NCBI GenBank assembly: GCA_033549245.1
Contig: JAWSUW010000053.1
Span: 1 to 20,655, forward strand
Length of the DNA: 20,655 nucleotides
Source of the DNA: Fusibacter_D sp033549245
GTDB lineage: Bacteria > Bacillota > Clostridia > Peptostreptococcales > Acidaminobacteraceae
Reading direction: 5' to 3'
In this document: piece by piece, positions 14,881-20,655 of the stretch
Layout of the letters: each line of letters starts with the position of its first letter
How positions within the stretch are numbered: the first letter of the stretch is position 1
The notes under the pieces: model-generated
The model's input: the letters and a program-made list of their open reading frames with translations, nothing else
What the model was told of the DNA's origin: nothing
The model's database searches: none
Program-made: the position numbers and the translations under genes

Positions 14881-16108
14881 TACAATAATAGTTGGTGGAG
14901 GACCCAGCGGCATCACTTGTTCCTATTACTTGAAAATGAATAATATTGAACATTTGATCATAGAAAAAGGCGAAATGCTCCAGACATGGAAGCATGAACG
15001 CTGGGATTCCTTTTATCTCGTGACACCAAATTGGATGACTAATCTTCCTGGTTTGGATCACGAGATTCCCTACAACAATGAATATATGTCCAAAGATGAG
15101 ATTTTGCGAGTATTTGAGCGTTATCTCGATTTTGTTTGTCCAAATTACATGGAAAATACCACTATAGGTCGCATTTCAAAATGCGAAGAAGGTTATCTTG
15201 TTGAGACCGACAGGGGTGAATTCATAGCTAAGCACATCATTATTGCAACTGGGATGTACAATAATCCTTTTGTACCTGAAATAAGTCAAAAGCTTCCTGA
15301 AAATGTCTTTCAGATGCATTCATCTGATTACAGAAATCCGGATCAACTCAAACCTGGCAATGTTGTAGTGGTCGGTAGCGGGTGGTCTGGCGTTCAGATT
15401 GCACTCGAACTCCGTAAGTTGACGGGTCGAGATATCTATCTTTCTATAGGAAGCATGACACCGCTTCCAACTGTATACCGAAATATTAATGGCGTATACT
15501 GGTTGAATCGATTATCCGGTTATAAAAAAGGAAAAGCGATCCTCAGTTATCATCTGGATGATTTTAAAAATGCCAATATAGCCAACAAATTGAATCAAAA
15601 TTTGAAACAATGTCAAATGGAAGGCGTGCAGATATTAGGTCGAATGACTGATGTGGAAGGTGATTTTCTGATCTTTTCCGATTCTCTTCACAAGTCCATT
15701 GAAGATTCTGATGACTATTTGGACCAGGTCAAGATCAGGATTGAAGAGCACATCGCAATCGAGAAAATGGAAGTTCCAAGTGGAACACTGGATCATTACA
15801 ATAATCGTTTGGATAAGAATCTGCTTAGAAGAATCACAGAACTGGATTTAAACCGAAATAAAATCGGAAATATCATATGGAGCACTGGCTTTAAGAGAGA
15901 TTATTCGTGGATTGATCTGCCAATATTTAATGAGAAGGGCTTACCTGTTGTTGAAGATGGGGATTCAATATCTGAAAACATCTACTTTTGTAGTTTGGGT
16001 CTATCGGTGGACACAAAGCTCAAATCTGCTTTCGGAGTTGGACTTTTTGCTATCAATGAGTCTGCCGAAAGAACTGTTCAAATGTTGCTTGATAATACTA
16101 AGAAGTAA
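14867..16108 (+). CDS. Flavin-containing monooxygenase-like NAD(P)/FAD oxidoreductase
   Basis: Two-dinucleotide flavoprotein of 413 residues. FAD site GGGPSG (10-15); the stretch WKHERWDSFYLVTPNW (41-56) typical of class B-like monooxygenases of this group; IATGMY (126-131); MHSSDYRNP (150-158), which stands at the place of the FMO fingerprint; NAD(P)H site VGSGWSG (169-175); and IIWSTGFKRDYSWIDLP near the C terminus. It would use O2 and NAD(P)H to hydroxylate or oxidise a substrate, or act as a dehydrogenase if oxygen is absent. AGAGGAAG (14857-14864) supports ATG 14867, inside the end of the chemoreceptor gene. It lies 9 bases before the hydroxylase large subunit gene. Confidence 0.85.
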   Translation: MRYFNTIIVGGGPSGITCSYYLKMNNIEHLIIEKGEMLQTWKHERWDSFYLVTPNWMTNLPGLDHEIPYNNEYMSKDEILRVFERYLDFVCPNYMENTTIGRISKCEEGYLVETDRGEFIAKHIIIATGMYNNPFVPEISQKLPENVFQMHSSDYRNPDQLKPGNVVVVGSGWSGVQIALELRKLTGRDIYLSIGSMTPLPTVYRNINGVYWLNRLSGYKKGKAILSYHLDDFKNANIANKLNQNLKQCQMEGVQILGRMTDVEGDFLIFSDSLHKSIEDSDDYLDQVKIRIEEHIAIEKMEVPSGTLDHYNNRLDKNLLRRITELDLNRNKIGNIIWSTGFKRDYSWIDLPIFNEKGLPVVEDGDSISENIYFCSLGLSVDTKLKSAFGVGLFAINESAERTVQMLLDNTKK

Positions 16109-16117
16109 GGGGGCACA

Positions 16118-18448
16118 ATGAATACAAAAGATGGTATCGGAACTTCACTTACAAGAAAAGAAAGTTTGGATAAGGTTTCTGGGCGAGTCATTTACGGTGG
16201 CGACATCATGACGCCTCAAATGCTTTATGCCGCTCAAAAAACGAGTCCACATGCACACGCGAAGATCATTAAGATCGACACTGAAAAAGCTAAAGGGATG
16301 AAAGGCGTCAAAGCGATTTTCACTGGAGAGGACTATAAAGACAATTTAGGACTATACCTTTGTGATAAACCTCCTGTAGCACGAAATATAGTAAGACATT
16401 ATGGTGAAGTCGTCGCAGCTGTGGTTGCTGACACGTATGCCAATGCCACTGCTGCTGCAAATGCGATTGCAGTGGAATACGAAGTATTGAAACCGATTTT
16501 ATCCCCCTTGGAAGCGCTCAGTGATGACGCTTATATCATTCACGAGGAAATGGGATCATATAGTCACATAAAACCGATTCATCCTGAACCGGGCACCAAC
16601 GTAGCCAATAGAACAAAGATCAGAAAAGGCAATCCCACAGAGGCTTTCAAGAGTGCTCATGTGACCATAGAAACTTTTGTTGAGATTCCACCGGGAGACC
16701 ATGTTGCCATGGAGCCCAGAGTGGCTATCGCTGAAATAAAAAAGACCGGATATGTCCATATATTGTCGTCAACGCAAGCTCCTTTTGTTGTAAAGGGGTT
16801 GATGCATCAATTCTTTGGGATCGATCCGGGAAAAATCATCGTAAAAGCACCACTGATTGGTGGTGGATTCGGGGGTAAAGCTGGGATCCAACTTGAGGGT
16901 CTTGCTTATTTGTTATCTCTAAAAGTTGGAGGTAGACCTGTCAAACTTGTCAACATACGTGAAGAGGATTTGACTGGATCTCCTGGACATATTGGACTTC
17001 AAGCCAAAGTAAAGATCGCCGCTGATGCCGAAGGAAAAATCATGGGCATGGATATGGATTATTATTTCAACAGTGGTGCTTACGCGGATTATGCTGTCAA
17101 CGTTTCAAGAGCGGCTGCGATTTCTTGTACTGGACCATATTATGTCCCCAATATAAGATGTGACTCCATGTGTGTTTATACCAACATGCCATTTGCAACT
17201 GCTTATAGGGGATTTGGACATATTGAAATGTCGTTTGCCATCGAACGCGCCATGGATGAACTTGCGAGTGCGCTGGAGATGGACCCGCTGGAACTCAGAA
17301 TAAAAAACGGTGTCAAACCTCACGACACCACACCTGTTCAGAGCGTGCTCAATGAGAGCACTGGAGACATCATCAAATGCTTCGAAGAAGTTGGAGCCAT
17401 GCTCGGTGGTGATATTGGAGCTACTCAGCAGCTTGAAAACAATACAGTTCGCGTCAAAGGCGTAACAGGACTCTGGAAAGCTCCTGCAATGCCTACCAAT
17501 ACAGATGCAGGCGCTATTCTTACGTTCAATTCCGATGGCAGTTGCAATTTAAACACTGGCGTAGTTGAAATCGGTCAAGGCACAAAGACCGGGCTTGCTC
17601 AAATTGTTTCCGAACGTTTGGGGATTCCTGTGGATAAGGTGCATGTTGTCATGGAAGTGGACACAAGCGTTTCTCCAAGTGATTGGGCGACTGCTGCCAG
17701 TCGAGGTCTTATGATGGCTGGGATGGCAACACTCGAAGCATGTGAGGATGCAGAAAATCAAATCAAAGAAATCGCATCTGCAGTATTGAGAGTACCGAAA
17801 AGAGATTTGAAAGTGGATGGTGAACGCGTTTTTGTACCGGATGAACCTAAAATAGGACTGAACCTCTCAGAGGTGGTGCTAGGTTATGTCTACCCAAATG
17901 GCAACGCCATCTATGGACAAGTGATCGGTTCAGGAAAATATATCGCAAAGCATCTTACAGATCTAGACCCTGAGACCGGAGAAGGTCATCCGGATCTTGA
18001 GTGGACCCTTGGTGCTGAGGGTGTTGAAATTGAAGTGAATTTAAACACAGGAAAATATAAGATATTAAAAGCTGTTTGTTGCATCGATGTCGGCAAAGTA
18101 ATTAGTCCGGCATTGGCAAGAGGACAGATTGTTGGCGGCATGGCAATGGGTATGGGTTATACAACCATGGAAGGATTCACTTTCAATGACAGGGGACAGG
18201 TCACCAATGGTGTTCTTAGAGATTATAAGATTATGCGCTATGGCGACGAACCGGAATATCAAGTCAAATTTCTCGAAACGCCTCAGCAAGATGGACCATA
18301 TGGAGCGAGAGGTCTTGGGGAACAATCCGTAATCGGAATGCCTGGTGCGATCGCAAACGCACTTTCAAGAGCTGTTGGCAAAGGAATGAATCAGATTCCA
18401 TTGACACCTGAGAAAGTTTGGAAGACATCTATGGAGGTGAAGAGATGA
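16118..18448 (+). CDS. Molybdenum hydroxylase large subunit (xanthine dehydrogenase family)
   Basis: Catalytic subunit that binds molybdopterin cytosine dinucleotide and hydroxylates an N-heterocycle or aldehyde with water as oxygen source. In 776 residues: N-terminal domain opening GIGTSLTRKESLDKVSG, PHAHAKI (44-50), cofactor loop GGGFGGK (248-254), TAYRGFGH (361-368), VEIGQGTKTGLAQ and the catalytic glutamate in GARGLGEQS (E735). The CO-dehydrogenase loop AYRCSFR is absent, so it is not a CoxL CO oxidiser. AAGGGGG (16106-16112) precedes ATG 16118. The stop overlaps the FAD subunit start (ATGA). The gene order is large-medium-small. The substrate is unknown; neighbours suggest an amide- or nitrogen-containing compound. 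Confidence 0.93.
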   Translation: MNTKDGIGTSLTRKESLDKVSGRVIYGGDIMTPQMLYAAQKTSPHAHAKIIKIDTEKAKGMKGVKAIFTGEDYKDNLGLYLCDKPPVARNIVRHYGEVVAAVVADTYANATAAANAIAVEYEVLKPILSPLEALSDDAYIIHEEMGSYSHIKPIHPEPGTNVANRTKIRKGNPTEAFKSAHVTIETFVEIPPGDHVAMEPRVAIAEIKKTGYVHILSSTQAPFVVKGLMHQFFGIDPGKIIVKAPLIGGGFGGKAGIQLEGLAYLLSLKVGGRPVKLVNIREEDLTGSPGHIGLQAKVKIAADAEGKIMGMDMDYYFNSGAYADYAVNVSRAAAISCTGPYYVPNIRCDSMCVYTNMPFATAYRGFGHIEMSFAIERAMDELASALEMDPLELRIKNGVKPHDTTPVQSVLNESTGDIIKCFEEVGAMLGGDIGATQQLENNTVRVKGVTGLWKAPAMPTNTDAGAILTFNSDGSCNLNTGVVEIGQGTKTGLAQIVSERLGIPVDKVHVVMEVDTSVSPSDWATAASRGLMMAGMATLEACEDAENQIKEIASAVLRVPKRDLKVDGERVFVPDEPKIGLNLSEVVLGYVYPNGNAIYGQVIGSGKYIAKHLTDLDPETGEGHPDLEWTLGAEGVEIEVNLNTGKYKILKAVCCIDVGKVISPALARGQIVGGMAMGMGYTTMEGFTFNDRGQVTNGVLRDYKIMRYGDEPEYQVKFLETPQQDGPYGARGLGEQSVIGMPGAIANALSRAVGKGMNQIPLTPEKVWKTSMEVKR

Positions 18449-19266
18449 TCGCATACAATCTTGATTATTTTAAACCAGAGACAACTGAAGAGGCGTATGA
18501 ATGCATGAAAACTCTAAAAGAGGACAAAGTCAACGCGCTATATTATTCCGGTGGCACTGAGGTGATTACCAATCTCAGAAAGGGTGCGTCTAAAGCAGAT
18601 GCGGTAATAGACCTGAAAGGAATTGTCGAAATGTCAGAAATCCTTGTCGAGGATGAATATTTCGTTGTTGGAGCAAATGTCCCGCTGAATGGGATGATAG
18701 AACATCCGGAACTGAAATCTATGATACCTATTCTGAATAAAATCGCTGATCATACAGTCAGAAATGCATTGACCATCGGGGGAAATATTTGTGGAAAATT
18801 GCCATTTAGAGAGGCTGTTCTCCCACTTTTGGCTTTGAATTCATTGGTAAAGTGGGTTGATGAGAGCGGAATTAAAGAATCATTGCTTAGAGATGTTTTT
18901 GATAAAAGATTGAAATTGCCACCGAATGCATTTTTGTATCAGATTATGATCCCAAGAAAAGCTGTTGGAAAGATGATGTCAAAGCGAATGGAAGCGCATA
19001 CCGAAGTCGATTACCCGATTTTACATGTGGTGATGAGTGTTTCTGATACTGAAGTATTCGTTGGTTTATCCGGATTCGCGAGTTTTCCGGTTTATCAGCT
19101 GATACCAAGAAATGAGTACGACGAGTGGTCTGATCCGGTAGGTTCCATTGCTGGTTTGTTTGAAAAAGATGCCAAATCGGATGAGCGTGCCAGCAAGGAA
19201 TACCGAGTTCATCTTTTAAAGAACCAAATCGCTTTGTTTACCGGAGGTGCATATGATTCATTATAG
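18445..19266 (+). CDS. Molybdenum hydroxylase FAD-binding (medium) subunit
   Basis: Passes electrons from the iron-sulfur subunit to an acceptor. In 273 residues: FAD motifs YSGGTEVITNLRKGAS (34-49) and VRNALTIGGNICGKLPFRE (105-123), where the family usually has 'VRNRGTIGGNxxxxxPxxD'. The length is slightly short for the family (about 290) and the C-terminal CODH_FAD_C-like part is compact. GGAGGTG (18433-18439) and the ATGA overlap with the large subunit stop fix ATG 18445. It overlaps the small subunit gene by 14 bases. Confidence 0.9.
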   Translation: MIAYNLDYFKPETTEEAYECMKTLKEDKVNALYYSGGTEVITNLRKGASKADAVIDLKGIVEMSEILVEDEYFVVGANVPLNGMIEHPELKSMIPILNKIADHTVRNALTIGGNICGKLPFREAVLPLLALNSLVKWVDESGIKESLLRDVFDKRLKLPPNAFLYQIMIPRKAVGKMMSKRMEAHTEVDYPILHVVMSVSDTEVFVGLSGFASFPVYQLIPRNEYDEWSDPVGSIAGLFEKDAKSDERASKEYRVHLLKNQIALFTGGAYDSL

Positions 19267-19744
19267 TGGAAATGTCAGTATTCAGTTGAATGTCAATCGT
19301 GAAATCCATGAAGTGGTTGTGATGCCTCAAGATACATTACTGAGAGTATTGAGAGAAAAGATTGGATACACAGGCCCTAAAGCGGGGTGTGAGAACGGAG
19401 ATTGTGGAGCTTGTACGGTTTTGATGGATGGAAAACCTGTTAAGGCATGTCTCATGCTTGCAGTTGAAGCAGTAGGAAAAGAAGTATTGACCGTAGAAGG
19501 TCTTGAAGATACCGAGATTCAAAAGGCATTCATATCCGAAGGTGGATTCCAGTGTGGTTTTTGTACTGCTGGATTTCTTATGAACGCATTTGCATTGCTC
19601 GAGACAAATCCTGATGCAGACGAAGCGGAAAAGAAAGATTGGCTCAGTGCCAATCTATGCCGTTGTACTGGATACGAAGGTATAGAAAAGGCACTGACCC
19701 TCGCACAGAAGAACGTTCAGGAAAAAAATAGTAATAAAAGATAA
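19253..19744 (+). CDS. Molybdenum hydroxylase [2Fe-2S] (small) subunit
   Basis: Two-cluster ferredoxin-like subunit of 163 residues. The plant-type cluster uses Cys46, 51, 54 and 66 (GCENGDCGACTVL then KAC). The C-terminal helical-domain cluster uses Cys101, 104, 136 and 138 (QCGFC and LCRCTGYEGI). The motifs and spacing are complete, so the trimeric enzyme encoded here should be functional. GGAGGTG (19243-19249) supports ATG 19253; the GTG at 19247 is part of that site. The stop TAA 19742-19744 lies inside the left arm of the terminator. This is the last gene of the seven-gene operon. Confidence 0.94.
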   Translation: MIHYSGNVSIQLNVNREIHEVVVMPQDTLLRVLREKIGYTGPKAGCENGDCGACTVLMDGKPVKACLMLAVEAVGKEVLTVEGLEDTEIQKAFISEGGFQCGFCTAGFLMNAFALLETNPDADEAEKKDWLSANLCRCTGYEGIEKALTLAQKNVQEKNSNKR

Positions 19745-19777
19745 GAAGAGCCCCTTTATGGGCTCTTCTTATCTTTT
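19736..19777 (+). terminator. Strong terminator of the catabolic operon, bidirectional
   Basis: An 18-bp perfect stem: left arm 19736-19753 (starts AAAAGATAAG, ends GAGCCC), 6-base loop CTTTAT, right arm 19760-19777 (starts GGGCTC, ends TCTTTT). The left arm includes the stop codon of the small subunit gene. On the - strand the stem is followed by a T-rich tail (opposite the A run at 19722-19728), so it can also stop transcripts coming from the small genes on the right. Confidence 0.92.
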
Positions 19778-19788
19778 ACGCGTAGTTA

Positions 19789-19848
19789 CAATGTTTTGTG
19801 AAGCGAAACATTGGGAGTAGGTATGGTTCTCGAGAAGCGAAACTATAC
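19789..19848. repeat. Two related stem-loops with a shared 10-base core and different, still pairing stems
   Basis: Stem-loop 1: CAATGTTT (19789-19796) pairs with AAACATTG (19806-19813). Stem-loop 2: GTATGGTT (19821-19828) pairs with AACTATAC (19841-19848), one G-T wobble. Both contain GAAGCGAAAC on the 3' side of the loop (19800-19809 and 19834-19843), 34 bases apart. TTCTCGAGAA (19827-19836) is itself a perfect palindrome. Function unknown: a repeated structured element, RNA or recombination-related. Confidence 0.5.
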
Positions 19849-19921
19849 TAGCCACAAATGTCTATGTTCTAAACAGTACGATTGGAAACTTATTAGCGCC
19901 TCAGTATGACTTTACTCAGTG

Positions 19922-19949
19922 GCCTCTCGATAGAGGCTGGTTTTGTTTT
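19922..19949 (+). terminator. Terminator-like hairpin in the non-coding stretch
   Basis: GCCTCT (19922-19927) pairs with AGAGGC (19932-19937) around CGAT, followed on the + strand by TGG and TTTTGTTTT (19941-19949). There is no + strand gene for it to end, so it may close a short RNA that includes the two stem-loops, or be the remains of a lost gene. Confidence 0.5.
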
Positions 19950-20016
19950 GAACATTACAATTTATAGTTTCAAAATGGTCAATATATATAACTAAATTTG
20001 AAATACCAAAATGTTG

Positions 20017-20199
20017 TTACTTGAAAACTTTCTTCATCAATTCTTCAATATTTTTATTCATTTTCTTCAATTTATTATTCAATCTAGTGAAATAGCGAAT
20101 AACTACGAATGTTATAACCATGAAAAGTAAAAGTAAAATTGAAGGAAGTACTACAACTAATAAAGGTGTATTACCTGAAATCGCGGTCGATATGTTCAT
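20017..20199 (-). CDS. Small single-span membrane protein, unrecognised
   Basis: 60 residues. A short polar N terminus (MNISTAISGN), one long hydrophobic helix (about 13-36, LLVVVLPSILLLLFMVITFVV), then a strongly basic amphipathic tail with lysines (RLNNKLKKMNKNIEELMKKVFK) that could form a coiled coil on the cytoplasmic side. AGGAGAAA lies upstream of ATG 20199, and its TTAGGAG part overlaps the stop of the preceding gene, so the pair is co-translated. No family recognised. It could be a small immunity, holin-like or accessory membrane protein; nothing in the sequence decides. Confidence 0.6.
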   Translation of the reverse strand: MNISTAISGNTPLLVVVLPSILLLLFMVITFVVIRYFTRLNNKLKKMNKNIEELMKKVFK

Positions 20200-20210
20200 T
20201 GAATTTTCTC

Positions 20211-20552
20211 CTAATTAATGATAAAGCCGTATGTTAATGGCTCAGAACCAGATACCGGTATATCTTTTATTATTAAATTAAACGTATATAGCCCATCTAC
20301 AGAGCCCGTAGCACCATACCCGCCATTAGGTCTTGCAAATCGATTTGAAACCCAATCAATTTGAGTCCATTGCATCCCCATTGTATAGCCTGACAAATAT
20401 GAAGTTACATTAAGTACAGAGTTAACACTAGCAGGTGTATACAATAATGACACATTATATTTAATGTTGATATTCATATAGTATGGTAATGGACTACCTA
20501 CTTGCATTTTTACTGTGCTCATCCTGTCTTCACTTATAGGAGCATATGCCAT
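20211..20552 (-). CDS. Unrecognised 113-residue protein, first gene of a two-gene unit
   Basis: No cysteine, rich in Tyr, Asn, Ser and Gly, with alternating hydrophobic stretches (YYMNINIKYNVSLLYTP, LYTFNLIIKDIPV) that suggest a beta-rich fold. No signal peptide or membrane helix from ATG 20552. The ribosome binding site is poor there; the frame is open without another standard start up to a TAG at 20588-20586. Methionines at codons 11 and 16 are alternatives. A good promoter lies upstream. Base composition is more AT-rich than in the operons to the left, consistent with an acquired or accessory locus. Function unknown. Confidence 0.5.
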   Translation of the reverse strand: MAYAPISEDRMSTVKMQVGSPLPYYMNINIKYNVSLLYTPASVNSVLNVTSYLSGYTMGMQWTQIDWVSNRFARPNGGYGATGSVDGLYTFNLIIKDIPVSGSEPLTYGFIIN

Positions 20553-20592
20553 AATACCAATGTTCTTTTGCGAGTTACTTAGTGTCTACTGA

Positions 20593-20621
20593 TTAATATC
20601 CTATCGGTTGAAAATCATCAA
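20593..20621 (-). promoter_or_regulatory. Sigma-A type promoter of the small-gene pair
   Basis: On the - strand: TTGATG (20621-20616), a 17-base spacer, TATTAA (20598-20593). The transcript would start near 20586, about 34 bases before ATG 20552. Confidence 0.6.
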
Positions 20622-20655
20622 ATTTATTGTTGTAATTTCGTATTAGCAAAATTAG

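Larger units (their letters stand above)
19778..20016. other. Non-coding stretch between catabolic operon and small-gene pair
   Basis: About 240 bases with no credible reading frame. It holds the two related stem-loops (19789-19848), a direct repeat CTCAGT (in CCTCAGTATGACTTTACTCAGTGG, about 19899-19922) and the hairpin at 19922-19937. The last 60 bases are plain AT-rich sequence. No clear promoter was seen on the + strand. Confidence 0.6.

Noticed and set aside
16118..19744. Aerobic CO dehydrogenase (coxMSL)
   Set aside because: The large subunit has TAYRGFGH where CO dehydrogenases have AYRCSFR, and the gene order is large-medium-small.
19778..20016. Integron attC site or CRISPR array
   Set aside because: The stem-loops and small neighbouring genes suggested gene cassettes, but no paired R'/R'' core sites (GTTRRRY/RYYYAAC) could be placed, and there is no regular repeat-spacer series.
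20593..20655. C-terminal end of another gene on the - strand entering from the right edge
   Set aside because: A 20-codon open frame ends at TAA 20595-20593, but the good promoter TTGATG-N17-TATTAA occupies the same bases and nothing in the peptide is recognisable.
1..20655. tRNA, rRNA, transposase or insertion sequence
   Set aside because: No cloverleaf, rRNA segment, transposase reading frame or long terminal inverted repeats were seen on either strand.

Overview
The window reads as a chromosome segment of a low-to-moderate GC Gram-positive anaerobe, most likely a clostridium-like Firmicute. The basis is strong GGAGG-type ribosome binding sites on nearly every gene, tightly packed operons with ATGA or GTGA stop/start overlaps, TTG and GTG starts, a bacteriohemerythrin, a NatAB-type ABC exporter and a three-subunit molybdenum hydroxylase. 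This is an inference from style and gene content; there is no rRNA or other marker to name the organism.

Layout. (1) 2-1425, + strand: end of a thiamine salvage and synthesis operon (thiD 3' end, thiM, thiE). (2) 4045-1412, - strand: NatA-like ATPase, NatB-like permease and a metallophosphoesterase in overlapping reading frames; the last gene runs 14 bases into the end of thiE. (3) 4156-5526, +: a double-domain GNAT acetyltransferase and a bacteriohemerythrin, closed by a hairpin terminator. (4) 5613-11481, +: a polyphosphate operon with a ROK sugar kinase, a four-cysteine mini protein, a Ppx/GppA-HD protein with an altered phosphate-binding loop, polyphosphate kinase Ppk1, and a fusion of an HD phosphohydrolase with a polyphosphate-binding CHAD domain. 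(5) 11555-19744, +: a seven-gene catabolic operon with an amidase-signature hydrolase, a carboxymuconolactone-decarboxylase-fold protein, a chemoreceptor whose sensor lies at the C terminus, a flavin monooxygenase-like protein, and the large, FAD and 2Fe-2S subunits of a xanthine dehydrogenase-family hydroxylase. An 18-bp-stem terminator overlaps its last stop codon. (6) 19778-20655: a non-coding stretch with two related stem-loops, then a more AT-rich pair of unrecognised small genes on the - strand with their own promoter.

How the genes fit together. In operon 4, Ppk1 makes polyphosphate, the Ppx-like protein would degrade or sense it, and the HD-CHAD protein could bind it and couple it to nucleotide or phosphate-ester hydrolysis; the sugar kinase is a possible consumer of the phosphoryl supply. 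In operon 5, a molybdenum hydroxylase, a flavin-dependent oxygenase-like enzyme and an amidase look like successive steps on one (probably N-containing or amide) compound, with a dedicated cytoplasm-facing chemoreceptor that could steer the cell by the intracellular level of the compound or an intermediate. Its promoter region carries a perfect 14-bp palindrome and a second dyad, as expected for substrate-controlled expression. The two best candidates for something new are the polyphosphate operon with its HD-CHAD fusion and the metabolism-linked chemoreceptor operon.
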